Assembly: GCF_028473605.1 (NCBI RefSeq)
Contig: NZ_CP097267.1
Coordinates: 4,890,501-4,954,500, forward strand
Length of the DNA: 64,000 nt
DNA from: Acidovorax sp. NCPPB 3576
GTDB lineage: Bacteria; Pseudomonadota; Gammaproteobacteria; Burkholderiales; Burkholderiaceae_C
Direction of reading: 5' to 3'
Shown: in pieces, positions 24,941 to 33,103 of the stretch
How the letters are laid out: each line of letters starts with the position of its first letter
Position numbering within the stretch: position 1 is the first letter of the stretch
Position numbers and translations under genes: made by a program
Notes under the pieces: generated by a model
What the model was told of the DNA's origin: nothing
What the model saw: only the letters and a program-made list of their open reading frames with translations
The model's database searches: none

Positions 24941-25921
24941 TCAGGGTTTGACGACGACGGGTGCCTCGAAGCCGGGCTCGCCCGGCCCGCCGGCGGCAGT
25001 GCCCGATCCGTAGATGAGCGACTGCGGGTTGTCGCTGATGGTGCTGGCGGTGCGGCCCAGGCGGCGCACCGCGCGCGAGGTCTCGTCGGCGGCGTGGTTC
25101 AGACGCGGCAAGGTGACGCGGCCGAAGCGGTCGGCGGCGGAGGCCAGCGACTTGGAGCCCTCGGCGATCTGGTCGATGGGGCCGCCCTCGGCGCTCAGCT
25201 GCTTGACGGCGGTGCCCACCTCGTTGGCCGCGGCGGAGGCGCTGTTGCCGGCCTGGCGCAGCGCCTGCAGCGTCTCGCGCGCATCGCTGGCCACGCCGGG
25301 CACGGCGGCCAGCGCGGGGTCGAGCCGCTGCACCACGGTGGCGTCCAGGCGCTTCATCAGCGCGCTGGCGTTGCCGGCGGCCTGGCCCAGATTGTCGATG
25401 GCAGTGGCGATGCGCTTTTGGTTGTCGTCGCTCAGCAGGTCGTTGATGCGGCCCGTGGCCTCTTCCACCTGCGAGAGGATCGCGGGCCCCTGCTCGGCCA
25501 ATTGGCCGAAGGGCGAGGTCTTGAGCGGCAGGCGCGGCAGGCCGCTCGATCCCTTGGGCAGCGGCGGCTCGGCCTGCTGGCCGTCGTCCAGCAGCACGTG
25601 GGCCAGGCCCGTCACGCCCTGGTAGCCCAGCACGGCGAAGGTGGCCGGGGTGACGGGCGCCTGGTCGCTCACGGCGATGCGGATCAGCACGTTGCCGGCC
25701 ACGTCGGGGTCGAAGCCGATGCGCACCACCTTGCCGACCGCCACGCCCTTGTAGCGCACGGCGGCCTGCGGCTGCAGCCCGCCCACGCTCTGCTTGCTGG
25801 ACAGCTCGTAGAGCTGGTAGCTGGTGTTGTCGCGGGTGAGCCAAAGGCCCAGCCCCGCGAGCAGGGCCGCCACGACGACCACGAAGATGCCCGCAGCGAG
25901 GGCGTGGGACTTGTTTTCCAT
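24941..25921 (-). CDS. mlaD: MCE/MlaD-family lipid-transport substrate-binding protein
   Basis: The 326-residue protein is anchored by one N-terminal helix (LAAGIFVVVVAALLAGLGLWL) and has an MCE domain at about residues 38-115 (QPQAAVRYKGVAVGKVVRIG, GVTGLAHVLL). The C-terminal half is a long helical region with coiled-coil character, as in MlaD-type hexamers, and contacts outer components. It belongs to a STAS-MlaE / MlaF / MlaD / lipoprotein operon for phospholipid or hydrophobic solute traffic between membranes. It shares one base with the stop of the ATPase gene. The set is a paralog of the canonical Mla system, since MlaC and a separate MlaB are missing. Confidence 0.88.
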   Translation of the reverse strand: MENKSHALAAGIFVVVVAALLAGLGLWLTRDNTSYQLYELSSKQSVGGLQPQAAVRYKGVAVGKVVRIGFDPDVAGNVLIRIAVSDQAPVTPATFAVLGYQGVTGLAHVLLDDGQQAEPPLPKGSSGLPRLPLKTSPFGQLAEQGPAILSQVEEATGRINDLLSDDNQKRIATAIDNLGQAAGNASALMKRLDATVVQRLDPALAAVPGVASDARETLQALRQAGNSASAAANEVGTAVKQLSAEGGPIDQIAEGSKSLASAADRFGRVTLPRLNHAADETSRAVRRLGRTASTISDNPQSLIYGSGTAAGGPGEPGFEAPVVVKP

Positions 25922-26778
25922 CAGGCGTCCTTGGTCGAGGGCGAAGCCGGTGCGGGCGCCATGGCGCGCCGGCCGCGTTCGCCGAGAAAGAAATGTTGAA
26001 TGAACGGGTGGTCGAAGTGCACGACCTCCTGCGGGGGGCCGGAGACGATGACCTTCTTTTCGGCCAGCACGGCCACGCGGGTGCTGAGCGCAAACAGCGT
26101 GTCCAGGTCGTGCGTGACCATCACCACCGTGAGGCCGAGCGCGGCGCGCAGTTCGCGCAGCAGTTCGCAGAAATCGTCGGAGCTGTTGGGATCGAGGCCC
26201 GCGGTGGGCTCGTCCAGCAGCAGCAGGGGCGGGTCCATGATGAGCGCGCGCGCCAGGGCCACGCGCTTGATCATGCCGCCCGAGAGGTCGGCCGGCATGC
26301 GCGTGGCGTGCTCGGGCTTGAGGCCCACCATCTGCAGCTTGACCATGGCCGCATCGCAGACCAGGTCGCCCGGCAGCGTGCCCTGCTCGCGCAGCGCGAA
26401 GGCCACGTTGTCGAGCACGTTGAAGGCGGAGAACAGCGCGCCCTGCTGGAACAGCATGCCCACGCGGCTGGCGGCGCCGGCGCGGCCCATCTCGGCGGCG
26501 GGGCGGCCCAGCACCGTCACCTCGCCCTTGGCCGGCCGCGTGAGGCCCAGCATCTGGCGCAGCAGCACCGTTTTGCCGGTGCCCGAGCCGCCCACCAGGG
26601 CCAGCATCTCGCCGCGGCGCACGGTGAGGTCGAGGTTCTCGTGCACGGCGAAGGCCTCCTTGCCCTTGCCGAACACAGTGGACAGCCCCTTGATCTCGAC
26701 CACCGGCGGCGCGTCGGCGGGCGGGGCCTGCGGCGCGGTGTGCGCGGCGGGGGCGGGGATGAGCGAGGTGTCGTCCAT
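25921..26778 (-). CDS. mlaF: MlaF-type ABC transporter ATPase
   Basis: This 285-residue ATPase has Walker A in VGGSGTGKTVLL, the Q-loop region MLFQQGALFSAF, the signature DLSGGMIKRVALARAL and Walker B LLLLDEPTAGLDP. SGGMIKR and the short spacing are typical of MlaF rather than of importers. An N-terminal extension of about 27 residues is Ala/Pro-rich. It powers the permease encoded immediately upstream (gap 4 nt) and overlaps the MCE gene by one base. Confidence 0.9.
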   Translation of the reverse strand: MDDTSLIPAPAAHTAPQAPPADAPPVVEIKGLSTVFGKGKEAFAVHENLDLTVRRGEMLALVGGSGTGKTVLLRQMLGLTRPAKGEVTVLGRPAAEMGRAGAASRVGMLFQQGALFSAFNVLDNVAFALREQGTLPGDLVCDAAMVKLQMVGLKPEHATRMPADLSGGMIKRVALARALIMDPPLLLLDEPTAGLDPNSSDDFCELLRELRAALGLTVVMVTHDLDTLFALSTRVAVLAEKKVIVSGPPQEVVHFDHPFIQHFFLGERGRRAMAPAPASPSTKDA

Positions 26779-26782
26779 GGCG

Positions 26783-27913
26783 TCAGATCCCGAGGTTCTT
26801 GAACGCGATGGCGAACAGCGCGTCCACGATGATCACCATGGTGATGGAGCTCACCACCGAGGCCGTGGTGCCCTCGCCCAGGCTCTGCGTGTTGGGCTTG
26901 ACGCGCAGGCCCCAGTGGCAGCCGATGAGCGCGATGGACACGCCGAACACCACCGACTTGGCCACCGCCATCACCAGGTTGGGAAAGCTCACCGCGTTGG
27001 GCAGCGCCTGCACGAAGTAGGCGGGCGACACGCCCAGCGCGAGGTCGGCCGCGAGCATGCCGCCGGCCAGCGCGCACAGCGTGGTCCACACGGCGATCAG
27101 CGGCATGGCCACGGCCAGCGCCACGGCGCGCGGCATGACGAGGCGAAAGCCGTGCGCAATGCCCATGACGCGCATGGCATCGAGCTCTTCGGTCACGCGC
27201 ATCACGCCGATCTGCGCCGTGATGGACGAGCCCGAACGGCCCGCCACCAAAATGGCCGCGAGCATGGGGCCCAGCTCGCGGATCAATGAAATGCCCAGGA
27301 TGTTGACGATGAACGACTCGGCGCCGAACTGCCGCAACTGCAGTGACATCAGGTAGGCCAGCACCACCCCGATGAGAAAGCCCACGATGGCCGTGATGGG
27401 CATCGCCGTCGCCCCCATGCGGTAGAGGTGGCCCGACACGTCGCGCCAGGGCGCGCGGCGCGGCGAGCGCGCGGCACAGAAAAGATCGATGAACAGCTGC
27501 CCCACCAGTTCGAGCAGATGGAGCATGTGCGAGACCGCGTGCAGCACCTGCACGCCGAGCCGGTCCACCTGCTCGGCCAGCCGCCAGGGCGTGTCGGGCG
27601 GGCGGATGCTGCTGAATTCGGCCACGCGCTGGAGCATGTCGCGCTGGCTGTCGTCGAGTGCCAGCCGCTCGGGCCAGGCGCGGCCCCAGTGGTTCCACAG
27701 CAACTGCGCGCCCACGTGGTCCAGCCACTGCAGGCTGCGCAGGTCCCAGCCGGTGGCGGGACCGCCCCGCGTTTCGGACAGCTGGGCCGACACCGCGCGC
27801 CAGTGGCGGCGCGTGCCCAGCTCCGCCGCACCCCAGCGGCCGTGCAACACCACACAGGGGCCGTCGGGCGTGTCGTCTCGGGTGATGCGGGGCTGGCTGT
27901 CGTCTTCGGTCAT
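26783..27913 (-). CDS. mlaE: MlaE-type permease with N-terminal STAS-like domain
   Basis: The 376-residue protein joins a STAS-like N-terminal domain (about 1-110; WDLRSLQWLDHVGAQLLW) to an MlaE permease domain (about 140-376) with five or six helices and the family segments AGRSGSSITAQIGVMRVTEE and FKNLGI. In E. coli the STAS protein MlaB is separate; the fusion makes a separate MlaB unnecessary. It is the first gene of the MCE operon. The upstream gap contains the dispersed repeat at 28013-28074, so the promoter must lie around or within about 100 bp before the ATG. Confidence 0.88.
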   Translation of the reverse strand: MTEDDSQPRITRDDTPDGPCVVLHGRWGAAELGTRRHWRAVSAQLSETRGGPATGWDLRSLQWLDHVGAQLLWNHWGRAWPERLALDDSQRDMLQRVAEFSSIRPPDTPWRLAEQVDRLGVQVLHAVSHMLHLLELVGQLFIDLFCAARSPRRAPWRDVSGHLYRMGATAMPITAIVGFLIGVVLAYLMSLQLRQFGAESFIVNILGISLIRELGPMLAAILVAGRSGSSITAQIGVMRVTEELDAMRVMGIAHGFRLVMPRAVALAVAMPLIAVWTTLCALAGGMLAADLALGVSPAYFVQALPNAVSFPNLVMAVAKSVVFGVSIALIGCHWGLRVKPNTQSLGEGTTASVVSSITMVIIVDALFAIAFKNLGI

Positions 27914-28012
27914 GGAGGGGGGCGGGAGAAGCTGTGCATGGTAGCGGAGCGGATGGGCTGGGCTGCGTCAGCGCAGAGCGCGTCCCTGCGCAGGGTGGGG
28001 GCCGCGTGAATT

Positions 28013-28074
28013 ATGATCAAAACGGCCCCCAGCGCAATATCTTCTAGGGCATATAGCTATAAAAATAATAGCAA
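28013..28074 (-). repeat. Dispersed ~60-bp repeat, intergenic copy
   Basis: On the minus strand it reads TTGCTATTATTTTTATAGC, then ATATGCCCTAG, then GCGCTGGGGGCCGTTTTGAT. It is well conserved with the 3905 copy. It lies in the 238-nt divergent gap between the MlaE-type permease gene and the GMC oxidoreductase gene, where promoters for both must lie. Confidence 0.75.
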
Positions 28075-28151
28075 TCGGCTGTTTCCCTATCGACAGCGGC
28101 CCGGCGCTACGCACAATGGCCGGGCACTGCCGCAATGCCCTCACAGCCCCC

Positions 28152-29870
28152 ATGAGCGACACCACTTTCGACTACATCATCATCGGCGGCGGCACGGCCG
28201 GCGCCCTGCTGTGCAACCGCCTGAGCGCCGGTGGCCGCTACCGCGTGCTGCTCATCGAGGCCGGCCGCAAGGACGACTACCACTGGATCCACATCCCGGT
28301 GGGCTACCTGTACTGCATCGGCAACCCGCGCACGGATTGGCTGTACCACACCGAACCCGACGCGGGCCTGAACGGCCGCAGCCTGCGCTACCCGCGCGGC
28401 AAGACGCTGGGCGGGTGCAGCAGCATCAACGGCATGATCTACATGCGCGGCCAGGCGCGCGACTACGACCAGTGGGCCGACATCACGGGCGATGCGAGCT
28501 GGCGCTGGGACAACGCCCTGCCCTATTTCCGCCGCCACGAAGACCACTGGCGCCTGGATCAGCCCGATTCCGCGAGCGAATCGTTCAAGCGCCTGCACGG
28601 CAGCAAGACCACCGGCGGCACGGGAGAGTGGCGCGTGGAAAAGCAGCGCCTGCGCTGGGACGTGCTGGACGCCTTCGCCCAGGCCGCGCAGCAGGCGGGC
28701 ATTCCGGCCACCGACGATTTCAACGGCGGCGACAACGAGGGCGTGGGCTACTTCGAGGTCAACCAGAAGGCCGGCTGGCGCTGGAACACCGCCAAAGCCT
28801 TCCTGCGCCCCACCTGCTACGGGCGGCCCAACTTCGAGATGTGGACCGCCGCACAGGCCACCAAACTGTTGATCGACCCCCAGCCCGACGGCTCGCGCCG
28901 CTGCACCGGCGTGCAGGTGTGGACCGGCGAGGAGATGGTCACCGCCCACGCCACGCGCGAGGTGGTGCTGAGCGCGGGCGCGGTCAACTCGCCGCAACTG
29001 CTGCAGCTGTCGGGCATCGGCCCGGCGGCGCTGCTGCGCGAACACGGCATCAACGTGGTGCACGACCTGCCCGGCGTGGGCGCCAATTTGCAGGACCACC
29101 TGCAGATCCGCGCGGTGTTCAAGGTGAACGGCGTGCCCACGCTCAACATGCTGGCCGGCAGCTGGCTGGGCAAGGCGAAGATCGGGCTCGAATACGCCTT
29201 CAAGCGCAGCGGGCCCATGAGCATGGCGCCGTCGCAGCTGGGCGCCTTCACGCGCAGCTCGCCCGACCAGGCCCACCCCAACCTCGAATACCACGTGCAG
29301 CCGCTGTCGCTTGAGGCTTTCGGCGAGCCGCTGCACGCCTTTCCCGCCTTCACCGCCAGCGTGTGCAACCTGAACCCCACCAGCCGGGGCACCGTGCACA
29401 TCAAGGGCCCCGACTTCCGCACCGCGCCGGCCATCGCACCCAACTACCTGAGCACGCCCGAGGACCGCCAGGTCGCCGCCGACAGCCTGCGCGTGACGCG
29501 CCGCATCGTCGCCCAGCCGGCGCTGGCGCCCTACCAGCCCGAGGAATGGAAGCCCGGCGTGCAGTTCGAGACCGACGAGGACCTGGCGCGGCTGGCCGGC
29601 GACATCGCCACCACCATCTTCCACCCCGTGGGCACGACGCGCATGGGCCGCGACGGCGACCCGATGGCGGTGCTGGATTCGCAGCTGCGCGTGCGCGGCA
29701 TCGACGGCCTGCGCGTGGTGGACGCGGGCGCCATGCCCACCATCACCAGCGGCAACACCAACTCGCCCACGCTGATGCTGGCCGAGAAGGCCGCCGAATG
29801 GATACGGCAGGCGGCACAGGCGCAGGCCCAAGCGCCCGGGGCCGAGGCGGTCGTCGCCGCCATGCGCTGA
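28152..29870 (+). CDS. GMC-family FAD-dependent oxidoreductase (choline/alcohol dehydrogenase-like)
   Basis: The 572-residue enzyme starts with the FAD-binding DYIIIGGGTAGALLCNRLS and has the GMC signatures RGKTLGGCSSINGMIYMRG and GAVNSPQLLQLSGIGPAALL. The C-terminus has the active-site HPVGTTRMG and SGNTNSPTLMLAEKAAEW. GMC members of this length act on choline, aliphatic alcohols or polyethylene glycol. The ATG at 28152 is preferred over 28116 because the beta-alpha-beta fold begins a few residues later. No aldehyde dehydrogenase is adjacent, so the substrate is not indicated by context. Confidence 0.9.
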   Translation: MSDTTFDYIIIGGGTAGALLCNRLSAGGRYRVLLIEAGRKDDYHWIHIPVGYLYCIGNPRTDWLYHTEPDAGLNGRSLRYPRGKTLGGCSSINGMIYMRGQARDYDQWADITGDASWRWDNALPYFRRHEDHWRLDQPDSASESFKRLHGSKTTGGTGEWRVEKQRLRWDVLDAFAQAAQQAGIPATDDFNGGDNEGVGYFEVNQKAGWRWNTAKAFLRPTCYGRPNFEMWTAAQATKLLIDPQPDGSRRCTGVQVWTGEEMVTAHATREVVLSAGAVNSPQLLQLSGIGPAALLREHGINVVHDLPGVGANLQDHLQIRAVFKVNGVPTLNMLAGSWLGKAKIGLEYAFKRSGPMSMAPSQLGAFTRSSPDQAHPNLEYHVQPLSLEAFGEPLHAFPAFTASVCNLNPTSRGTVHIKGPDFRTAPAIAPNYLSTPEDRQVAADSLRVTRRIVAQPALAPYQPEEWKPGVQFETDEDLARLAGDIATTIFHPVGTTRMGRDGDPMAVLDSQLRVRGIDGLRVVDAGAMPTITSGNTNSPTLMLAEKAAEWIRQAAQAQAQAPGAEAVVAAMR

Positions 29871-29919
29871 TCGCCCATCCTGGCCCGCCGCGATGCAGGC
29901 GGCGCCCCAAGAGCGGCGC

Positions 29920-30912
29920 TCAGCCGCGCTCCGGATCGGCCAGCGGCTCCCGGCGCTGCGCCGCCGTTTTCGCCCAGACCGCCCCCACCGCCGCGGCCGA
30001 GCCTGCCAGCCACAGTGCGGAAGACGCCGTCTGCAGCCGCACGGCCTGGCTGGCATCGCGGCCCGATACCTGGACGGCCGCCGCGCTCAAGCCGGCCGCG
30101 GCCAGGTTGGCGATGCCGCTCACGCCCTGTAGCAGCCCCGTGGCGGCATGGGTGGCCGTCGTGCCCACGGCGCCGAGCGCCATCGCCGCGCCGCTGGCGG
30201 CCCAGGCGCCAGCGGAGCCGTAAGCGATCGCGCGCTGCACCGGCCCCAGCGTGAACGGGGCGGCGGCGCTCAGCCCACCCGCCGCCACGGCGAAAGCGTT
30301 CGCCCCGGTGGTCCAGACGCGGTACGGCACGTTGCCGACTTCGCCCACCATGCCGGCGCCCGCCCACAGGCTGCCGCTGACCGCGGCCGTGGCCTGCGCG
30401 GCGCGGGGCACCGCGGCCAGCCGGGCCGATGCCAGGGACACGGCCGCGGCGGTGGCATCCATCAACGGGGCGCTCCAGGCGGACACGGTGCGCGCCGCGC
30501 TCCAGGGCGATCCGGACGGGGCGCCGGCCAGCAAGGGCGCGTGCACATCGGCGGCCACCGCATGCTCTCGTACTTCATCCGGCTGCGCCGATGGCGCCTC
30601 TGGCTCGGGCACCGCAGCCGCCGGCATGGCGGGCCGGGGCGACTCGGCGCCTGGCGCACCCAGCGCCCCGGGTGCCGACGCAGAGCGGGGCAGCACCGCA
30701 GCCCGGGGCGGCAAGGCCGCGCTCGGCGAAGGGGTCTGCGCCGCGCCGCGGGCCTGCAGCCCTGCGGGGGCGGACGCCGTTCGGCGCAGCGCAGGGTGCG
30801 GGGTGGCCGGCTGCGCGCCCCGTGTTTGATGCGCGGGCGGTGCGGACGATGCGGACGATGCAGGCAGTGCCGCAGGAGCGGAGACGGTTCGGCGAAGGGA
30901 AAGATCGGTCAT
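29920..30912 (-). CDS. Ala/Pro-rich protein with SAPA repeats and hydrophobic C-terminus; candidate secreted effector
   Basis: No family was recognised. The predicted 330 residues have two parts. The N-terminal 130 or so are disordered and rich in Ser, Ala and Pro, with the repeated motif LRRTVSAPA / LRRTASAPA / LPRSASAPG, a composition often seen in type III effector leaders of plant-associated bacteria. The C-terminal part has several Gly/Ala-rich hydrophobic segments that could insert into membranes (for example TGANAFAVAAGGLSAAAPF). The ATG at 30912 is uncertain: no strong ribosome site is visible and an upstream ATG at 30993 is in frame. I found no PIP-box pair in the upstream 300 bp. 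A role as exported effector is a guess from composition. Confidence 0.5.
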   Translation of the reverse strand: MTDLSLRRTVSAPAALPASSASSAPPAHQTRGAQPATPHPALRRTASAPAGLQARGAAQTPSPSAALPPRAAVLPRSASAPGALGAPGAESPRPAMPAAAVPEPEAPSAQPDEVREHAVAADVHAPLLAGAPSGSPWSAARTVSAWSAPLMDATAAAVSLASARLAAVPRAAQATAAVSGSLWAGAGMVGEVGNVPYRVWTTGANAFAVAAGGLSAAAPFTLGPVQRAIAYGSAGAWAASGAAMALGAVGTTATHAATGLLQGVSGIANLAAAGLSAAAVQVSGRDASQAVRLQTASSALWLAGSAAAVGAVWAKTAAQRREPLADPERG

Positions 30913-31344
30913 GGGGAAAGGCTCGGCAAGGGGGATGCGAAAGAGTCCGCCGATTGAAGCCCGGCCCGCGTAAAAACCGTGAAAAAAAGCCATGGCGGCC
31001 ACACCCGCACTTCGCCCATCCCGCAGCCGCTTCGCCACGCCCACCAGCGAACGCCCTACGCGCAGCCCCGGCGCCCCAGAACGGTGTGCGGGAAACCACC
31101 AATGCACCATCAGAGTGCACTCGTTACAGTTCATCCACTCGAAAACGCGCCCGTCGCGTCGAACGAGGGGACCGAGGAGACATCTCGAAGTCGAACAAAC
31201 CATTCCGAGCATCCCCCTATAAGATGCCTTTTTTACAAAGCGCCGGCGACCCCGGCGCTTTTTCTTTGCCTGTTCGTGACGCACCGGGCCTGAGAGCCGC
31301 CGTCCGCCGCCATTGCGCTCTGCGGCAGCCCCGACAATCGGGGG
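30913..31344. other. 432-nt divergent intergenic region without a supported gene
   Basis: This gap separates the Ala/Pro-rich gene (minus) from the TSUP permease (plus). It holds a short inverted repeat TGCAC-N7-GTGCA near 31105-31121 and a strong intrinsic terminator at 31239-31264 on the plus strand that has no gene in front of it. Base composition is lower in GC than the surroundings. I see no convincing protein-coding frame. Confidence 0.6.
31239..31264 (+). terminator. Orphan intrinsic terminator (possible end of a small RNA)
   Basis: The stem AGCGCCGG / CCGGCGCT with a 5-nt loop is followed by a T-run on the plus strand. No plus-strand coding gene ends in front of it; the nearest gene upstream runs in the opposite direction. 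It might end a small RNA starting near 31100-31200, or protect the TSUP gene from upstream read-through. Confidence 0.7.
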
Positions 31345-32103
31345 ATGGAATGGATCATTGTTTCTCTGGCGTCGCTGCTGGCCGGCTTCGTGGACGCCAT
31401 CGTCGGGGGCGGCGGCCTCGTCCTGGTACCCGCCCTGTTCGCCACCTTTCCCAACGCGCCGCCCGCCACGCTGCTGGGCACCAACAAGAGCGCCTCCATC
31501 TGGGGCACGGGCATCGCCACCTGGCAGTACAGCCGCCGGGTGCAGATGCGCTGGCAGGCGATGCTGCCGGCCGCCGCGGCGGGCTTCGTGGGGGCCTTCG
31601 CGGGCGCCTGGACGGTGACGGTGGTCTCGGCGGATTCGCTGCGCAAGCTGCTGCCGCTCATCTTGCTGGCGGTGCTGCTGTATACGCTGGCCCGCAAGGA
31701 CCTGGGGCGCCACCACACCCCGCGCTTCGAGGGCCGGATCGAGACGCGCCTGGCCTGCGCCATCGGCCTGGCGGTGGGGTTCTACGACGGCTTCTTCGGG
31801 CCGGGCACGGGTAGCTTCTTCGTCTTCCTGTTCGTGCGGCTGCTGGGCTACGACTTCCTGAACGCCTCGGTGTCGGCCAAGCTGCTCAACCTGGCGACCA
31901 ACGTGGCGGCCATCATCCTGTTCGCGGCCAAGGGGCACGTGTGGTGGCACTTCGCGGTGCCGCTGGCGGTGGCGAACGTGGTGGGCAGCGTCATCGGCAC
32001 GCACATGGCGCTCAAGCACGGCACGGGTTTCGTGCGCGGCATCTTCATCGTGGTGGTCAGCTCGCTGATCCTCAAGACGGGCTACGACGCATTCCTGCGC
32101 TGA
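31345..32103 (+). CDS. TSUP (TauE/SafE) family membrane transporter
   Basis: The 252-residue protein has about eight membrane helices and the two family repeats: LLAGFVDAIVGGGGLVLVP near the N-terminus and AVGFYDGFFGPGTGSFFVF in the second half. The GxGGGx and FxGPGTGS motifs are diagnostic for sulfite/organosulfonate exporter-like proteins. Substrates in the family include sulfite, sulfoacetate and taurine breakdown products. No sulfur-metabolism gene is adjacent. Confidence 0.9.
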   Translation: MEWIIVSLASLLAGFVDAIVGGGGLVLVPALFATFPNAPPATLLGTNKSASIWGTGIATWQYSRRVQMRWQAMLPAAAAGFVGAFAGAWTVTVVSADSLRKLLPLILLAVLLYTLARKDLGRHHTPRFEGRIETRLACAIGLAVGFYDGFFGPGTGSFFVFLFVRLLGYDFLNASVSAKLLNLATNVAAIILFAAKGHVWWHFAVPLAVANVVGSVIGTHMALKHGTGFVRGIFIVVVSSLILKTGYDAFLR

Positions 32104-32182
32104 GCATAAAAAGCCAAAGCGGGCCCGTTTTTTGCGCACCGGCTCAGGGTTTGCGGGTGTGCATGGCTTCATGCACGCCTTT

Positions 32183-32188
32183 TATAAT
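32183..32188 (+). promoter_or_regulatory. Putative -10 element for the amino-acid ABC operon
   Basis: A perfect TATAAT lies 118 nt before the ATG of the binding protein. No good -35 hexamer is found at the normal distance, so an activator or extended contact is possible. Transcription from here would include the terminator-like hairpin at 32239-32271. Confidence 0.45.
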
Positions 32189-32238
32189 GTGGCAATCCTG
32201 TGACCGCCCGTCCCCCGGGCGGCCCACTGGCCGCTGGT

Positions 32239-32271
32239 TCCGGCTTCGCTAACCGCCAAGCCGGATTTTTT
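32239..32271 (+). promoter_or_regulatory. Terminator-like hairpin in the leader of the ABC operon (attenuator candidate)
   Basis: The stem TCCGGCTT / AAGCCGGA with an 11-nt loop is followed by six T, directly between the putative -10 at 32183 and the start codon at 32306. A GC-rich palindromic block (CCGCCCG / CGGGCGG) at about 32203-32222 could form an alternative structure. The layout suggests premature termination control, but a terminator belonging to the upstream TSUP gene cannot be excluded. Confidence 0.55.
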
Positions 32272-32305
32272 GTACCTGAAACCACCCTGCGCAGGAACAA
32301 CAGAG

Positions 32306-33070
32306 ATGAAGATGTTCAAGACGATCGCCACCGTAGTGGCAATGTGTGCCGCTTTTTCCGTGCAGGCCCGCACGCTGGAGGCCGTCAAGAAGGACGGCAA
32401 GATCATCATCGCCACCGAAGGCCAGTTCGCGCCCTTCAACTACTTCCAGGGCACCCAGCTCACGGGCTTCGAGATCGAAGTGGCCAACCTGGTCGCCAAG
32501 AAAATGGGCCTGAAGGTCGAATGGAAGACGCTGGGCTTCGACGCCCTGCTGACCGGCCTGTCGCAGGACCGCTGGGATGCCGTCATCGCCTCGCACGGCG
32601 TGACCGAAGAGCGCGCCAAGGCCGTCACCTTCGCCACGCCCCACTATTGCTCGGGCGGCATGATCATCGCCACCGACCCCAAGATCCGCACCGCCAAGGA
32701 CCTCACGGGCAAGATCGTCGCCGTGCAGACCGGCACCAGCTACCTGGAGAACGTGCAGAAGGTCGCCGGCATCAAGGAAATGAAGAACTTCCCCACCGAT
32801 GTGGACGCCCGCAGCGCGCTCACCTCCAAGCGCGTCGATGCCTGGGTGACCGACAAGTTCGTGGCCAAGGAAGTGGTCGCCAAGAACCCCAAGGCGGGCC
32901 TGAAGCTCGGTGACATGCTCTTCATCGAGAAGATCGCCCCCGCCGTCTCCAAGGGCAACACCGGCCTGGCCGATGCATGGAACAAGGCCTTCGCCGAAGT
33001 GCTGGCCGATGGCAGCTACGCCGCCGTGTCCCAGAAGTACTTCAACGAAGACGTGCGCTGCGCGCCATAA
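32306..33070 (+). CDS. Polar amino acid ABC transporter substrate-binding protein
   Basis: This 254-residue periplasmic protein has a Sec signal (IATVVAMCAAFSVQA) and a family 3 solute-binding domain: KIIIATEGQFAPFNYFQG, FEIEVANLVAKKMGLKVEW, FDALLTGLSQDRWDAVIA and KDLTGKIVAVQTGTSY. The motifs match binding proteins for polar amino acids and opines. A permease gene follows after 33 nt and an ATPase gene overlaps the permease end. The ATG at 32306 has AGGA upstream. The leader holds an attenuator-like hairpin. The exact ligand is unknown. Confidence 0.9.
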   Translation: MKMFKTIATVVAMCAAFSVQARTLEAVKKDGKIIIATEGQFAPFNYFQGTQLTGFEIEVANLVAKKMGLKVEWKTLGFDALLTGLSQDRWDAVIASHGVTEERAKAVTFATPHYCSGGMIIATDPKIRTAKDLTGKIVAVQTGTSYLENVQKVAGIKEMKNFPTDVDARSALTSKRVDAWVTDKFVAKEVVAKNPKAGLKLGDMLFIEKIAPAVSKGNTGLADAWNKAFAEVLADGSYAAVSQKYFNEDVRCAP

Positions 33071-33103
33071 GCCGCGGCGCCGGCTTCGGACCGCCCTCCT
33101 TCC

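Noticed and set aside
30913..31344. PIP-box (TTCG-N16-TTCG) upstream of the candidate effector gene
   Set aside because: CGAA words occur on the plus strand, but none are spaced by 15 or 16 bases; the nearest pair is separated by 22.
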